A DNA stretch of 64,000 nt from Paenarthrobacter sp. (lineage in GTDB: Bacteria; Actinomycetota; Actinomycetes; Actinomycetales; Micrococcaceae), in the NCBI GenBank assembly GCA_031179305.1, contig JAPSHX010000005.1, forward strand, positions 6,502 to 70,501, in the 5' to 3' direction. The position numbers were made by a program, and so were the translations under genes. Below, piece by piece: positions 1 through 12,336 of the stretch (the stretch's first letter is position 1; every line of letters begins with the position of its first letter). Below the pieces are notes generated by a model. That model searched no databases. It was not told the DNA's origin and saw nothing but the letters and a program-made list of their open reading frames with translations.

Positions 1-146
1 CCAATGACGCGGCAGTAAGGAACGGCGTGAAGGCGCTGCCCGCGGGCCTTGGCCTCAGCGCGGACTTCAGGGAAGTCAGCCCGTGGCGTTCGTACGCCAC
101 CATGCACTTGTGGCGGGCGGCGGCAGTGAAGGCCAAGGGCAAATAG
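1..146 (+). CDS. DNA-3-methyladenine glycosylase 2 family protein, C-terminal fragment
   Basis: Partial gene; only the last 47 codons are in the window, ending at the TAG at 144-146. The reading frame ends with a PWRSYATMHLWR-type motif followed by a Lys-rich tail. That is the usual C-terminus of AlkA-like glycosylases, which excise alkylated purines in base-excision repair. The catalytic HhH region and aspartate lie upstream of the window, so activity cannot be judged. The call rests on this short C-terminal motif alone. Confidence 0.65.
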   Translation, partial: NDAAVRNGVKALPAGLGLSADFREVSPWRSYATMHLWRAAAVKAKGK

Positions 147-161
147 CTCCCGGAAGGTGAG

Positions 162-340
162 AGAGCATCCGGCTCAAGCCCGAGGGACGTGAAAGAGCAT
201 CCGGCTCAAGCCCGAGGGACGTGAAAGAGCATCCAGCTCAAACCCGAGCGAAGTGAGAGAGCATCCGGCTCAACCCCGAGCGAAGTGAGAGAGCATCCGG
301 CTCAACCCCGAGGTGAACTGCTGAGAGCATCCGGGTTTCA
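162..340. repeat. 32-bp tandem repeat array, about 5.5 copies
   Basis: Copies begin at 162, 194, 226, 258 and 290, exactly 32 bp apart, with a degraded sixth start at 324. Each opens with AGAGCATCC(G/A)GCTCAA and continues to a variable GAGGGACGTGAA or GAGCGAAGTGAG end. Copies 1 and 2 are identical and later ones diverge. The array fills the space between the converging AlkA-like and isomerase genes and reaches the isomerase stop codon. I see no stable hairpin within the unit and no spacer structure like a CRISPR. Confidence 0.9.
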
Positions 341-1075
341 GCGGGCCGCGGGCTGCGCGGCCGGCCAGGGCAGCAGCTCCGGCAGGTCCACTCCGTCAGC
401 GGCTGCAGTAGCCCTCAGGCTCCCAAGGCTTGGCTCGCGGCCGGCAAGCCACGCGGCGATGTCGGTCAGCATGCCAGTGATGGCTATGGAGGTGCCGCCG
501 GTACCGATGCTCAGTTGCGGCAGGCCTGTAGGCTGCAGGACAAATTTGAAGGATTCCGGGACACGTGCCGCGAGGAACCCAATGAGGTGCTCGCAGAACG
601 GCCGACTCCACGTCTCGGGGCCGTACCCCAAACGCAGGTCCGATGCGTGGATGGTAAGTTCGCGCCACAGCGCCAGGCCGCCGTCGAAAACTGTTCCGTC
701 CCGATAGGCGATGCGCGCCTGCCAGTCCTCCGGACCCAAGGCATCGAACGCGGCAATCGCCGCATCCAAGGCGGGGGTGACGGACTCCGTGTGCTGGGCG
801 AGGCTGTGCCCAGCGGCAAGTTCGATCGCCTTGGTGCGGCCGTCCATGCCGCCGTCGTACAGTTCCACAGTCTCGCCACGCTGCGCGTACTCCAGTTGCC
901 GAGCCATCGCGTTGGAAATTCCAGCGAGGTGGGCCAGAACGTGGCCACGCGTCCAGCCGGGAAGCTCCGACGGTTCAGCGACGGAAGGTTCGTCCAGTTT
1001 GGCAAGGAGGCGGGTGACGGTGCCGGCGGCTTTGTGAAGCTCTGCGGGCAGCGCCTCAGGGGTGATCTGAGTCAT
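338..1075 (-). CDS. Maleylpyruvate isomerase family mycothiol-dependent enzyme
   Basis: The 245-residue protein has the N-terminal MDMPI/DinB-like four-helix fold typical of mycothiol-dependent enzymes: GWTRGHVLAHLAG near residues 40-52 and RELTIHASDLR near residue 140. The His, Glu and His in these motifs match the metal-binding positions of the family. Such proteins use mycothiol, the actinobacterial low-molecular-weight thiol, as cofactor or nucleophile. The substrate cannot be told from sequence; maleylpyruvate is only the founding family member. It is transcribed in the same direction as the arg operon, but a terminator separates it from argH, so it is probably expressed alone. The ATG start gives a normal family length. 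Confidence 0.8.
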   Translation of the reverse strand: MTQITPEALPAELHKAAGTVTRLLAKLDEPSVAEPSELPGWTRGHVLAHLAGISNAMARQLEYAQRGETVELYDGGMDGRTKAIELAAGHSLAQHTESVTPALDAAIAAFDALGPEDWQARIAYRDGTVFDGGLALWRELTIHASDLRLGYGPETWSRPFCEHLIGFLAARVPESFKFVLQPTGLPQLSIGTGGTSIAITGMLTDIAAWLAGREPSLGSLRATAAADGVDLPELLPWPAAQPAAR

Positions 1076-1104
1076 AGCGCCATGCTAACCCAGAGTTAAA
1101 CGGA

Positions 1105-1138
1105 GAGCGGGACGGCGCCTTCAGGCACCATCCCGCTC
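1105..1138 (-). terminator. Rho-independent-type terminator after argH
   Basis: An inverted repeat has arms 1105-1119 and 1124-1138. On the minus-strand RNA the two mismatched positions become G-U wobbles, giving a 15-bp stem, and the transcript continues with CGUUUAAC. The orientation fits termination of the argC-to-argH transcript. The U tract is short, as is common in high-GC actinobacteria. Confidence 0.7.
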
Positions 1139-1152
1139 CCGACAAACAAACG

Positions 1153-3770
<2,618 letters not shown>

Positions 3771-3800
3771 GAGAGTGCTCCTTTGTTGTTGCTTGGTTCA

Positions 3801-3830
3801 TTCGAATCAATGCTGTGTGAATCAATGCTG
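3801..3830 (-). promoter_or_regulatory. Possible internal ArgR site/promoter region before argG
   Basis: The 12-bp sequence GAATCAATGCTG occurs twice in direct orientation (3804-3815 and 3819-3830) in the only sizeable gap inside the arg operon. The neighbouring ATTCGAAT is palindromic, and on the minus strand AGCATTGATTC resembles AGCATGAATATTC in the argC operator. This suggests an ArgR half-site pair or a secondary promoter for argGH. The resemblance is modest. Confidence 0.35.
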
Positions 3831-3841
3831 AAAAAGATCAA

Positions 3842-4378
3842 TCAGTTGCCGGGGCCGGCTTCTTCGGCCATGCGCAGGAAACGCGCCGCCAGTTCCGCCC
3901 CGCCATCGGGATCCCGGGCGACCAGCAGCAAAGTGTCGTCGCCTGCGATCGTACCCAATACGGACGGCATCACCGAGTGGTCAACCGCCAGGGCCAGGAA
4001 GTTGGCTGCTCCCGGTGGGGTGCGGAGGACCACGATGTTGCCCGACGCCTCAGCTGTCACCAGGAGTTCGCCGCAAAGCCGCGTCAGCCGCGCATCCAGG
4101 ATTTCCTGGGTGACGCCGCTCTTGGCGTTGCGGTCCCCGCCCTCCCCCGGGACAGCGTAAACGAGTGCGCCTTCCTTGCCCCGGACCCGGACCGCGCCCA
4201 GTTCCACGAGGTCGCGGGACAGGGTGGCTTGGGTGACTTGGACGCCGTCGTCCGCCAGCAGGGCTGCAAGCTCTGCTTGTGAACGCACGGACTCACCCGT
4301 CAGGATCGCGGTGATACGCGCCTGGCGGGCAGTCTTTGTGGCTGGGCTCGCGCCCGGCACGGACGGGTTGGTGGACAC
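3842..4378 (-). CDS. argR: Arginine repressor
   Basis: Arginine-responsive transcription factor that represses the surrounding arg operon. The 178-residue protein has an ArgR winged-helix N-terminal domain (roughly residues 17-85, with [20 protein letters not shown] as the recognition region). The C-terminal hexamerisation and arginine-binding domain includes a [15 protein letters not shown] segment. The GTG start at 4378 shares one base with the argF stop (TAGTG), so it is coupled to argF. Encoding the repressor inside the operon it controls is the normal actinobacterial arrangement and implies feedback on its own synthesis. The probable operator lies before argC. Confidence 0.95.
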   Translation of the reverse strand: MSTNPSVPGASPATKTARQARITAILTGESVRSQAELAALLADDGVQVTQATLSRDLVELGAVRVRGKEGALVYAVPGEGGDRNAKSGVTQEILDARLTRLCGELLVTAEASGNIVVLRTPPGAANFLALAVDHSVMPSVLGTIAGDDTLLLVARDPDGGAELAARFLRMAEEAGPGN

Positions 4379-5385
4379 TAGAACGTGCTCTCCCCGGTGC
4401 CTTCAACGGGAGAAAGACCATCCACGAAAGCAAGGCCGGAGCGGTGCATCAGCCAGGCCATCAGCGCCTTCTGGGCATGCAGGCGGTTTTCCGCCTCGTC
4501 CCAGACGATCGACTGCGGGCCGTCGATGACACCGGCGGATATTTCGTAGCCGCGGTAGGCCGGGAGGCAGTGAAGCACGACGGCATCCGGCGCGGCCTGC
4601 GCCATGGCGGCCTCATCCACGGTGTAGTCGCGGAAGAGCTGCAGCCGGGCTTCCTTTTCGGTTTCCTGGCCCATGGACACCCACGTGTCCGTTGCTACGA
4701 CGTCGGCCCCCTTGAGGGCTTCTGCGGCATCGCTGGTGATGAGCACTGAGCCGCCTGTATCGGCCGCACGTTCCTCGGCAGCCGCCACGATCTCCGGCGC
4801 CGGAAGGTAGCCTTCGGGGCCGGAAATGCGCACATGCATTCCGGCCGTCACACCGGCAAGGAGGTAGGAATTGGCCATGTTGTTGGCAGAGTCACCCAGG
4901 TAGGCCATGCTCAAGCCGGCCAGTTCGCCTTTGTGCTCCTTGACGGCCAAGAGGTCGGCCAGGAGCTGGCAGGGGTGGTAGTCGTCGCACAGGGCATTGA
5001 TGACGGGTACTTTGGAGTTTTCCGCCATTGCCACCAGGCCCGAGTGGGCACCTGTCCGCCACACGATGGTGGACACCATGCGCTCCAGGACCTTAGCCGT
5101 GTCCTCCACGGATTCCTTGTGGCCTATCTGGGCTTCACCCGGGTTGATGATCAGGGCATTGCCGCCCATGTCCGCGATGCCGGTGGCAAAGGAAACACGC
5201 GTGCGGGTGGAGGTCTTGTCAAAGATCACGGCCACGGTCTTACGGCCGTTGCCCTCGGCGGCGAAGGGCTGCACGCTGTACGGCGCTGCCTTCATCCTTG
5301 CGGCGAGTTCCAAAACCTCAGCTTGCTCGGAGGGGCTCAGGTCCGTGTCCTTGAGGAAGTGACGGGTTGTGGTGGAAGTAGTCAC
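4378..5385 (-). CDS. argF: Ornithine carbamoyltransferase, anabolic
   Basis: Makes citrulline from ornithine and carbamoyl phosphate. The 335-residue protein contains the carbamoyl-phosphate binding motif STRTRVSF near residue 60, HPCQ near residue 136 and the ornithine-loop cysteine in HCLPAYRG near residue 272. The GTG start overlaps the argD stop by 4 bp. Its place in a biosynthetic operon with argCJBD, and the absence of arcA/arcC, indicate the anabolic enzyme rather than the deiminase-pathway one. Confidence 0.96.
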   Translation of the reverse strand: MTTSTTTRHFLKDTDLSPSEQAEVLELAARMKAAPYSVQPFAAEGNGRKTVAVIFDKTSTRTRVSFATGIADMGGNALIINPGEAQIGHKESVEDTAKVLERMVSTIVWRTGAHSGLVAMAENSKVPVINALCDDYHPCQLLADLLAVKEHKGELAGLSMAYLGDSANNMANSYLLAGVTAGMHVRISGPEGYLPAPEIVAAAEERAADTGGSVLITSDAAEALKGADVVATDTWVSMGQETEKEARLQLFRDYTVDEAAMAQAAPDAVVLHCLPAYRGYEISAGVIDGPQSIVWDEAENRLHAQKALMAWLMHRSGLAFVDGLSPVEGTGESTF

Positions 5386-6773
5386 TGCGTGTCCTTAGCG
5401 GTGTTGGCTGTAGCCGTAGCGATCAGGGTGGGTAGAGCGTCCAGGAAACGGTCCGCTTGATCGATGGTCAGGATCAGCGGCGGCGCGAGGCGGATGGTCC
5501 TCGGGCCCGGGCTGTTAATGATGAAGCCGGCGTCCAAAGCTGCGGTCACCATGGCAGGTGCGATGTCGGCGTTCACATCGAAGCCAATCAACAAACCCTC
5601 GCCGCGGACTTCAGTAACGGCCTCGACGGCGGCCAGCCCCTCACGAAGGTGGTCGCCGACACTGAGCACGTTCTGCAGCACACCCTGGCTTTCGATTGCG
5701 TGCAGGGTGGCCAGAGCAGCCGCCGTGGCCACCGGGTTCCCACCGAAAGTGGTGCCGTGCTGCCCGGCGGTGAGCAGGGCCGACGTCGTACTTCCGAACG
5801 TGACCAAGGCACCCACCGGGAAACCGCCGCCGAGTCCCTTGGCGAGGGTCACGGCGTCGGGAACAATGCCGGCATCTTCGCTGGCCAACCATTTGCCGGT
5901 GCGGCCGATGCCGGTTTGTACCTCATCCAAGATCAGCAGGGCGCCGGCTGCTGTAGTCACCTCGCGGGCTGCCTGCAGGTATTCGGCGCTGAGCGGACGA
6001 ACGCCGGCTTCGCCCTGGATGGGTTCCAGGAAGACGGCCGCTGTGGAATCATCTACGGCGGCACGCAGAGCTTCGATATCGCCGAACGGGATGTGGACCA
6101 CGCCGCCGGGCAGCGGTTCAAAGGGTGCACGGTATGCCTCTTTGGCCGTGAGCGCCAGGGCACCCATGGTGCGACCGTGGAAGGCGCCCTCCAAAGCGAT
6201 GATCTTGGTGCGCTTTCCATCGGAGTTATTCCGTCGGGCCAGCTTGAACGCTGCCTCGTTGGCCTCAGTGCCCGAGTTGGCAAAGAAAACTTTGGACCCC
6301 GCCGGAGCTTTGCTGAGGGCAAGGAGCTTTTCAGCCAAGGCAATCTGCGTGGGGCTCGTGAAGAAATTCGAGACGTGCCCGAGCGTGGCCAGTTGGCTGG
6401 AGATCACTGACGTGACGAAGGGGTGCGCGTGGCCCAAGGCGTTTACCGCGATACCACCAAGGAGGTCCAGGTATTCCTTGCCGTCGGCGTCCCACACGAG
6501 GCAACCTGCGCCGCGGACCAATACCCGCTGCGGGGTGCCAAAGACACCCATAAGCGACGACGAGTAGCGGGCAAGCCAGTCCGCCCCATTACTCACTCCA
6601 GTAATGACGGAAGCTTTGGCGTCCGATCCGGCGATGGACCCCCGGGTGTGGTCGGGCACCGCGATGGGCCCACTGCCGCCGGGGTCCCCGTCCGAGCTTG
6701 CGAGGATGGGGAGCGGCTGGGGACGGGCGGGGGGTCCATCGCCGGTCGGGCTGAGGCCAACAGTTTCGCTCAT
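5382..6773 (-). CDS. argD: Acetylornithine aminotransferase
   Basis: PLP-dependent class III aminotransferase that converts N-acetylglutamate semialdehyde to N-acetylornithine. It shows [18 protein letters not shown], the aspartate motif [14 protein letters not shown] and the PLP lysine in [11 protein letters not shown]. The ATG at 6773 overlaps the argB stop (ATGA) and gives 463 residues. The first 65 or so are a Gly/Pro/Ser-rich extension absent from typical ArgD proteins of about 400 residues. A GTG about 60 codons further in is a possible alternative start. I keep the upstream start because overlapping start-stop pairs are the rule in this operon. Confidence 0.93.
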   Translation of the reverse strand: MSETVGLSPTGDGPPARPQPLPILASSDGDPGGSGPIAVPDHTRGSIAGSDAKASVITGVSNGADWLARYSSSLMGVFGTPQRVLVRGAGCLVWDADGKEYLDLLGGIAVNALGHAHPFVTSVISSQLATLGHVSNFFTSPTQIALAEKLLALSKAPAGSKVFFANSGTEANEAAFKLARRNNSDGKRTKIIALEGAFHGRTMGALALTAKEAYRAPFEPLPGGVVHIPFGDIEALRAAVDDSTAAVFLEPIQGEAGVRPLSAEYLQAAREVTTAAGALLILDEVQTGIGRTGKWLASEDAGIVPDAVTLAKGLGGGFPVGALVTFGSTTSALLTAGQHGTTFGGNPVATAAALATLHAIESQGVLQNVLSVGDHLREGLAAVEAVTEVRGEGLLIGFDVNADIAPAMVTAALDAGFIINSPGPRTIRLAPPLILTIDQADRFLDALPTLIATATANTAKDTQ

Positions 6774-7714
6774 GCGTTCACTTCCTCGTCGGGTACTACT
6801 TGGGTGCCGATGCCCGCCGTCGTGAAGGTTTCCAGCAGCATCGAGTGCGGCAGGCGGCCGTCCACGATGTGCGCGCGTTCCACGCCTTCGTCGATGGCTT
6901 TCAGACACGCAGCCATCTTGGGGATCATCCCGGATTCAAGCTTCGGCAGCATCTCGCGGAGTTCCGATGCAGTCAGCGATGAGATCAGCGACGATTTATC
7001 CGGCCAGTTGGCGTAGAGGCCTTCGACGTCGGTCAGGATGACAAGCTTGGTGGCGCCCAAGGCGGACGCGACGGCTGCAGCTGCAGTGTCCGCATTGACG
7101 TTGAGGACCTGTCCCGTGGTGGGACCGGAACCGTTGCCGTCGTCGAGAATTTCCGGGGCGACCGTTGAGATCACCGGGATGCGCCCAGCGTCGAGGATGT
7201 CCTTGATTCCGGCGGGATCCACCCCCACCACTTCGCCCACCAGGCCGAGGTCCACCTCTTCGCCATCAATAACAGTGCCTGTGCGGACGGCGCGCAATAA
7301 TCCGCCATCTTCTCCGGACATGCCCACGGCGTACGGACCGTGGGAGTTGATGAGGCCAACGAGCTCGCGCCCAACCTGGCCAGTGAGGACCATGCGGACC
7401 ACATCCATGGCCTCAGGCGTGGTGACGCGCAGACCGCCCTTGAACTCGGATTCGATGCCCAAGCGACCCAGCATGGAGTTGATCTGGGGGCCACCGCCGT
7501 GGACCACCACAGGGTGGATGCCGACGTGGTGGAGGAACACAATGTCCTCGGCGAAGGCACGACGAAGGTCGTCGTTGACCATGGCGTTGCCGCCGTATTT
7601 GATCACCATGGTGGTACCGGCAAAACGCTGGATCCACGGAAGGGCCTCGATCAGCGTGCCCGCTTTGTCCTGGGCGTCGCTCATGGAGGTGGTTTCGCGG
7701 GTGTGCGCAGTCAT
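6770..7714 (-). CDS. argB: Acetylglutamate kinase
   Basis: Phosphorylates N-acetylglutamate, the committed and usually arginine-inhibited step. The protein is an amino-acid-kinase fold with VIKYGGNAM near the N-terminus, HGGGPQIN in the substrate loop and [10 protein letters not shown] near the ATP site. Two ATGs, at 7720 and 7714, lie just after the argJ stop. I choose 7714 (314 residues) because the weak GAGCGG ribosome site is better spaced from it; a further ATG at 7684 lacks a ribosome site. It overlaps argD by 4 bp. Confidence 0.94.
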   Translation of the reverse strand: MTAHTRETTSMSDAQDKAGTLIEALPWIQRFAGTTMVIKYGGNAMVNDDLRRAFAEDIVFLHHVGIHPVVVHGGGPQINSMLGRLGIESEFKGGLRVTTPEAMDVVRMVLTGQVGRELVGLINSHGPYAVGMSGEDGGLLRAVRTGTVIDGEEVDLGLVGEVVGVDPAGIKDILDAGRIPVISTVAPEILDDGNGSGPTTGQVLNVNADTAAAAVASALGATKLVILTDVEGLYANWPDKSSLISSLTASELREMLPKLESGMIPKMAACLKAIDEGVERAHIVDGRLPHSMLLETFTTAGIGTQVVPDEEVNA

Positions 7715-7724
7715 AGTCATCCGC

Positions 7725-8891
7725 TCAGCTCGAGTATGCGCTGTTCTCGTGCACGTAATCGTGCGTGAGGTCGTTGGTCCAAATGGTGGCTTCGGCATCG
7801 CCGGCCCGCAGGTCGATTTCGACCAGCACTTCGCGGGGCTCCAGGTCCACCAGGTTCCGGTCATCGCCGATAGCGCCGTTGCGGCAAATCTGCACACCGT
7901 TCATTGCGACGTTGAGCTGGTCCGCCTCGAAGATGGCGTCAGTTGTTCCCACGGCCGAGAGCACTCGGCCCCAGTTAGGGTCCTTGCCGAAGATGGCTGC
8001 CTTGAAGAGGTTGGAGCGGGCAACACTGCGGCTGACTATTTCTGCGTCGCGTTCACTCGCGGCGTTGAATGTCCGGATAGCGATGTCGTGGCTGGCGCCC
8101 TCAGCATCTCCGATGAGCTTGCGTGCCAGTTCGGCGCAGACCTGGGTGACCGCTTCGCTCAACTGTTCGGCAGACGGCAAGGCCTCAGATGCCCCGGATG
8201 CCAACAGCACCACGGTGTCGTTGGTGGACATGCAGCCGTCGGAGTCCGCCCGGTCAAAGGTGACGCGACTGGCGTCCCGGAGGACGACGTCGAGCTCATC
8301 CGCAGGAACCTCGGCGTCGGTGGTAAGGACCACAAGCATCGTTGCCAGGCCCGGCGCCAACATGCCGGCACCCTTGGCGATGCCACCGACGGTGAACTGC
8401 TTGCCCTCAGCGTCGGTGCCCGTGAAAACCGCTTCCTTGGACACGCTGTCCGTGGTCATGATCGCTGTGGCCGCAGCGGAGCCGCCGTCTTCCGACAGTT
8501 CGCGGAAAGCGGACTCGACGCCGGGAAGGATCTTGTCCATGGGCAGCTGCTCGCCGATCAGGCCGGTTGAGCAGACCACGACGTCGGAAGCTGAGATTCC
8601 CAGCACATCCGCCACTTTCTCGGCCGTGGCGTGGGTGTTCTGGAAGCCCTGTGGACCGGTGCAGGCGTTGGCTCCACCGGAGTTCAGGACCACGGCATCC
8701 ACTCGTCCGTCGCTGACCACTTGGCGTGACCAGTGCACCGGTGCAGCAGCCACGCGGTTGGAGGTGAAGACGGCGGCGGCGGACTTTTGTGGTCCGTCGT
8801 TGACTACAAGGGCCAGGTCGGGGTTGCCCGAGGCCTTAATGCCGGCTTTGATGCCTGCGGCGCGGAATCCCTTGGGGGCGGTAATGGTCAC
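7725..8891 (-). CDS. argJ: Bifunctional glutamate N-acetyltransferase/ornithine acetyltransferase
   Basis: Transfers the acetyl group from N-acetylornithine to glutamate, recycling it in the cyclic arginine pathway; bifunctional forms also use acetyl-CoA. The 388-residue precursor contains KGAGMLAP followed by GLATML. The threonine there is the self-cleavage site and N-terminal nucleophile of the beta chain. [11 protein letters not shown] follows, as in the family. The GTG start overlaps the argC stop (GTGA). With argJ in the operon and no argE or argA visible, the recycling pathway is expected here. Confidence 0.96.
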   Translation of the reverse strand: MTITAPKGFRAAGIKAGIKASGNPDLALVVNDGPQKSAAAVFTSNRVAAAPVHWSRQVVSDGRVDAVVLNSGGANACTGPQGFQNTHATAEKVADVLGISASDVVVCSTGLIGEQLPMDKILPGVESAFRELSEDGGSAAATAIMTTDSVSKEAVFTGTDAEGKQFTVGGIAKGAGMLAPGLATMLVVLTTDAEVPADELDVVLRDASRVTFDRADSDGCMSTNDTVVLLASGASEALPSAEQLSEAVTQVCAELARKLIGDAEGASHDIAIRTFNAASERDAEIVSRSVARSNLFKAAIFGKDPNWGRVLSAVGTTDAIFEADQLNVAMNGVQICRNGAIGDDRNLVDLEPREVLVEIDLRAGDAEATIWTNDLTHDYVHENSAYSS

Positions 8892-9919
8892 GGTGCAACT
8901 CCCTGGAGGTTCAGGCCGGCGGTTTCATCCAGGCCGAGGGCAATGTTCATGGACTGCACGGCTCCGCCGGCGGTTCCCTTGGTGAGGTTGTCGATAGCGC
9001 ACGTCACGATCACGCGGCCCGCGTGGGCGTCGAAGGCCAACTGCATGACGGCGTGGTTGGAACCCTGGACCGACTTGGTGGTGGGCCACTGGCCCTCCGG
9101 AAGGAGGTGCACGAACGGTTCGTCGTCGTAGGTATCTGCCCAGGCTTGGCGAAGTTCGGCTGCAGTAACACCATGACCAACCTTGGCCGTTGCCGTAGTC
9201 AGGATGCCGCGGCTCATCGGAACCAACGTAGGCGTGAAGGAGACCGTCACCGCCTCACCGGCCGCATTGGACAGCCCCTGTTCGATCTCAGGGGTGTGCC
9301 GGTGTCCGCCGCCGACGCCGTAAGGGCTCATGGAACCCATGACTTCAGAACCAATCAAATTGACTTTGGCAGCCTTGCCCGCGCCTGAGGTCCCGGAAGC
9401 AGAGACAATCACGACGTCGTCCGTCAGGAGGAGGTTGTTGGCGAACCCGGGCGTCAAGGCGAGCAGGGCCGACGTTGGGTAGCACCCGGGAACGGCGATG
9501 CGCGTGGCACCTTTGAGGGCTTCGCGCTGGCCGGGAAGCTCCGGGAGACCATAAGGCCAGGTGCCTGCGTGCGCGGAGCCGTAGAACTTTTCCCACGCCG
9601 CGGCGTCCTGCAAACGGTGGTCAGCACCGGCGTCGATGACTACAGTGCCTTCAGGCAGCTGCGCAGCGATTTCGGCTGAGGCACCGTGCGGCAGGGCCAG
9701 AAACACCACGTCATGGCCCGACAGGTTCTCCACCGTGGTGTCTTCCAGAATCCGACTGGCCAAACCGTGGAGATGAGGCTGCAACTCCCCTAGTCTGGAA
9801 CCGGCGTTGCTGTGCGCGGTGATGGCACCGATGGTGACGTTTGGATGGCCAGCCAGCAAGCGCAGCACTTCTCCCCCGGCGTAGCCGCTGGCACCGGAGA
9901 CGGCAACAGAAATAGTCAT
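8888..9919 (-). CDS. argC: N-acetyl-gamma-glutamyl-phosphate reductase
   Basis: NADPH-dependent reduction of N-acetylglutamyl phosphate to the semialdehyde. The protein has an N-terminal Rossmann motif ([11 protein letters not shown]), the catalytic cysteine in [12 protein letters not shown] and the [12 protein letters not shown] motif. The ATG at 9919 (343 residues) is preferred over a start six codons upstream because it places the Rossmann strand at the N-terminus. It is the first gene of the arg operon, and the tandem ArgR-like boxes lie immediately upstream. Confidence 0.96.
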   Translation of the reverse strand: MTISVAVSGASGYAGGEVLRLLAGHPNVTIGAITAHSNAGSRLGELQPHLHGLASRILEDTTVENLSGHDVVFLALPHGASAEIAAQLPEGTVVIDAGADHRLQDAAAWEKFYGSAHAGTWPYGLPELPGQREALKGATRIAVPGCYPTSALLALTPGFANNLLLTDDVVIVSASGTSGAGKAAKVNLIGSEVMGSMSPYGVGGGHRHTPEIEQGLSNAAGEAVTVSFTPTLVPMSRGILTTATAKVGHGVTAAELRQAWADTYDDEPFVHLLPEGQWPTTKSVQGSNHAVMQLAFDAHAGRVIVTCAIDNLTKGTAGGAVQSMNIALGLDETAGLNLQGVAP

Positions 9920-9934
9920 AACCCCACTGTACAG

Positions 9935-9968
9935 CAAGAATATTCATGCTGTCCGATATTTATGCATG
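9935..9968 (-). promoter_or_regulatory. Tandem ArgR operator (ARG boxes) upstream of argC
   Basis: Read on the minus strand, this contains TGCATAAATATCGG followed closely by CATGAATATTCTTG. Both resemble the ARG-box consensus TGAATAATTATTCA, and they sit almost back to back, as expected for a hexameric repressor. The pair begins 16 bp before the argC start, so ArgR binding would block promoter clearance. The AT-rich stretch stands out from the surrounding GC-rich sequence. Confidence 0.75.
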
Positions 9969-10087
9969 CGGTTTGTGAGCAGTCTCATTATTTTGGAGAT
10001 TAGCCGTATGCTTAGTGGAGGGTGATCCAGACCGTGCAGTCCGAACGTCGGCTGTAGCGTTGCCCGTTAGCGATACGGGGCACATTT

Positions 10088-11176
10088 ATGTCACCCACGT
10101 CCACCGCTGAGCGCCCCAAAGCTCGCGCAATTCAACCAAATCCCGTCGTCCAGAGCTACTCAGAGCTCCTCAAGAGTGTTAAGGCAGCCGGACTCCTCGA
10201 ACGCCGTAGCGGCTTCTACATTTGGGTCTTCGTGGCCTTGGTACTGCTCATGGCCGGCACCTGGCTCGGCTTCGCACTCATAGGCGATTCCTGGTACCAG
10301 CTCCTGATCGCCGCAGCCGTGGGCATCCTGTGCACGCAGCTTAGCTTCCTTGCCCATGAGGCAGGTCACAAGCAGATCTTCGCTTCGCGGCGCGCCAATG
10401 ACTGGTCCGCCCGCCTCCTGGCCACCGGTGTGGCCGGCATCAGCTACTCCTGGTGGGAACAGAAACACGGCGCCCACCACAACCACCCCAACGTCATTTC
10501 CAAGGACCCGGACATCCGGAACAACGCCTTGGTCTTCTACGAAGACGCTGCAGCCGAACGTAAAGGCCGCCTGGCCTTCCTCACCAAGAAGCAGGGCTGG
10601 TTCTTCTTCCCGCTCCTGACGCTCCTCGGCTTGAGCCTGCAGTTCGACTCCCTTCGCTTTGTTTTCGGCAAGCAGAAAGTGCGTCACCGCTGGGTAGAGA
10701 CACCTATCCTCGTAACGAGGCTTGCTGCCCTCCCGGTTCTGGCCTTTACGTTCCTGCCCATAGGAATGGCGTTCGCCTTCCTGGGCGTGCAGATCATGGT
10801 CTATGGCTTCTACATGGGCGCCTCCTTCGCCCCGAACCACAAGGGCATGCCAGTCCTCCCCAAGGACAGCCGCGTGGACTTCCTCAATCGTCAGATCCTG
10901 ACCTCGCGCAACATCTCCGGTGGCATCTTCATGGACTTCCTTCTGGGCGGACTCAACCGGCAGGTGGAGCACCACTTGTTCCCGGACATGGCACGCCCAC
11001 ATTTGTACAAGGCCACCAAAATCGTGCGCGAGTTCTGCGGCAAACACTCCATCCCTTACACCGAAACCACGCTGATGCAGTCCTACGGCATCGTGGTCAG
11101 ATACCTCAATGAAGTAGGCCTGGCAGCAGGCCGTGGCTTCGACTGTCCCGTCGCATCGACGCACGGACGCCGCTAA
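10088..11176 (+). CDS. Membrane fatty acid (acyl-CoA) desaturase
   Basis: Integral-membrane di-iron desaturase that introduces a double bond into fatty acyl chains. The 362-residue protein has all three histidine boxes: HEAGH near residue 95, HGAHHNHPN near 133 and QVEHHLFP near 296. Hydrophobic segments near residues 45-85 and 175-250 are consistent with four membrane passes. The QxxHH third box resembles front-end or linoleoyl-CoA-type desaturases, but position specificity cannot be read from sequence. It is divergent from the arg operon. An ACGGGG ribosome site precedes the ATG. A role in membrane fluidity, for example in the cold, is an inference. Confidence 0.9.
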   Translation: MSPTSTAERPKARAIQPNPVVQSYSELLKSVKAAGLLERRSGFYIWVFVALVLLMAGTWLGFALIGDSWYQLLIAAAVGILCTQLSFLAHEAGHKQIFASRRANDWSARLLATGVAGISYSWWEQKHGAHHNHPNVISKDPDIRNNALVFYEDAAAERKGRLAFLTKKQGWFFFPLLTLLGLSLQFDSLRFVFGKQKVRHRWVETPILVTRLAALPVLAFTFLPIGMAFAFLGVQIMVYGFYMGASFAPNHKGMPVLPKDSRVDFLNRQILTSRNISGGIFMDFLLGGLNRQVEHHLFPDMARPHLYKATKIVREFCGKHSIPYTETTLMQSYGIVVRYLNEVGLAAGRGFDCPVASTHGRR

Positions 11177-11261
11177 GCGTTCGACAACGGAGGCCCCAAC
11201 CTCCCTAGGATGGAATCTGAAGCCGGGCACCGGAAGGACCGCCCCGGGGTAAGGAGCCACC

Positions 11262-12227
11262 ATGACGCACGCCATCGTTGCAACGCAGTCCGGAGGACCT
11301 GAGGTCCTCGAGTACGCCTCCGTGGAGACACCGTCGCCTGGCCCCGGCCAGCTGTTGATCAAGGTCGCAGCTGCCGGGGTCAATTTCATTGAGACCTACC
11401 AACGCAGCGGCACCTACAAAGTGGACTACCCGTTCACTCCAGGAGCCGAAGCAGCCGGCACCGTGGAGGCCGTCGGAGCCGGGGTTGAGGAATTTTCCGT
11501 CGGCGACCGCATTGCCACGGCCGAGGGAAGCAGGACTTACGCGGAATACGCCCTGGTTGACGCGAGCAAGGCGCTTCCGGTTCCTGCCGGCGTGGATGAC
11601 CACACCGCCGCAGCCCTGCCGCTGCAGGGAATCACCGCGCACTATCTGATGAATTCATCCTTCAGGGTGGAGCCCGGACACACCGTCCTCCTGCACGCAG
11701 GTGCCGGCGGCGTGGGCCTGCTGTTGACACAACTGCTCAAGGCCCGCGGCGCGCGCGTCATCACCACCGTCTCCTCTGCTGAGAAGGCCGACCTCTCCAC
11801 GTTGGCGGGCGCCGATGAAGTGCTCCGCTATGAAGGTTTCGCTGACAAGGTCCGTGAACTCACCAACGGCGAGGGCGTCAACGTGGTGTACGACGGCGTA
11901 GGCAAGGACACGTTCGACGACTCCTTAAAAAGCCTGCGCATCCGGGGTGCCATGGTGCTCTTTGGTGCCGCCTCCGGCCCGGTACCACCGTTCGATCCCC
12001 AGCGTTTGAACGCCGCAGGTTCGCTAACGCTGACGAGGCCCACCATGGCGCACTTTGTTCAGAACGCCCAGGAACGCCGGTGGCGTTCAGCCGAGATTTT
12101 CGACGCCGCCGCCAACGGCACCCTTGCTGTCAGGGTGGGTGCAACGTACCCGCTCGCGGAGGCCGCCCAAGCCCATAGGGACCTCGAGGGCCGCCGTACA
12201 ACCGGAAAAGTCCTGCTGGTTCCCTGA
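11262..12227 (+). CDS. NADPH:quinone oxidoreductase, zeta-crystallin family
   Basis: Zinc-independent medium-chain dehydrogenase/reductase of 321 residues. It has a GroES-like N-terminal domain, the nucleotide-binding motif HAGAGGVGLLLTQLLKA near residues 145-160 and the GVNVVYDGVGKDT segment common to quinone oxidoreductases. The family transfers electrons from NADPH to quinones or reduces enones. AAGGAG lies seven bases before the ATG. It probably has its own transcript: an 85-bp gap separates it from the desaturase and 109 bp from the next gene. Confidence 0.88.
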   Translation: MTHAIVATQSGGPEVLEYASVETPSPGPGQLLIKVAAAGVNFIETYQRSGTYKVDYPFTPGAEAAGTVEAVGAGVEEFSVGDRIATAEGSRTYAEYALVDASKALPVPAGVDDHTAAALPLQGITAHYLMNSSFRVEPGHTVLLHAGAGGVGLLLTQLLKARGARVITTVSSAEKADLSTLAGADEVLRYEGFADKVRELTNGEGVNVVYDGVGKDTFDDSLKSLRIRGAMVLFGAASGPVPPFDPQRLNAAGSLTLTRPTMAHFVQNAQERRWRSAEIFDAAANGTLAVRVGATYPLAEAAQAHRDLEGRRTTGKVLLVP

Positions 12228-12336
12228 CCCTTTTTGAACGCCACATGTGCAAAAAGCGAACAGTGGGGCAACACAGCCTGACGCGTAGGAAACGCCGGAC
12301 ACCTTTTGTTCATCTTTCTGCGGAAAGCTGACGAAC

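Noticed and set aside
162..340. Possible CRISPR array
   Set aside because: The units are contiguous with no unique spacers and no cas genes are nearby, so it is a plain tandem repeat.
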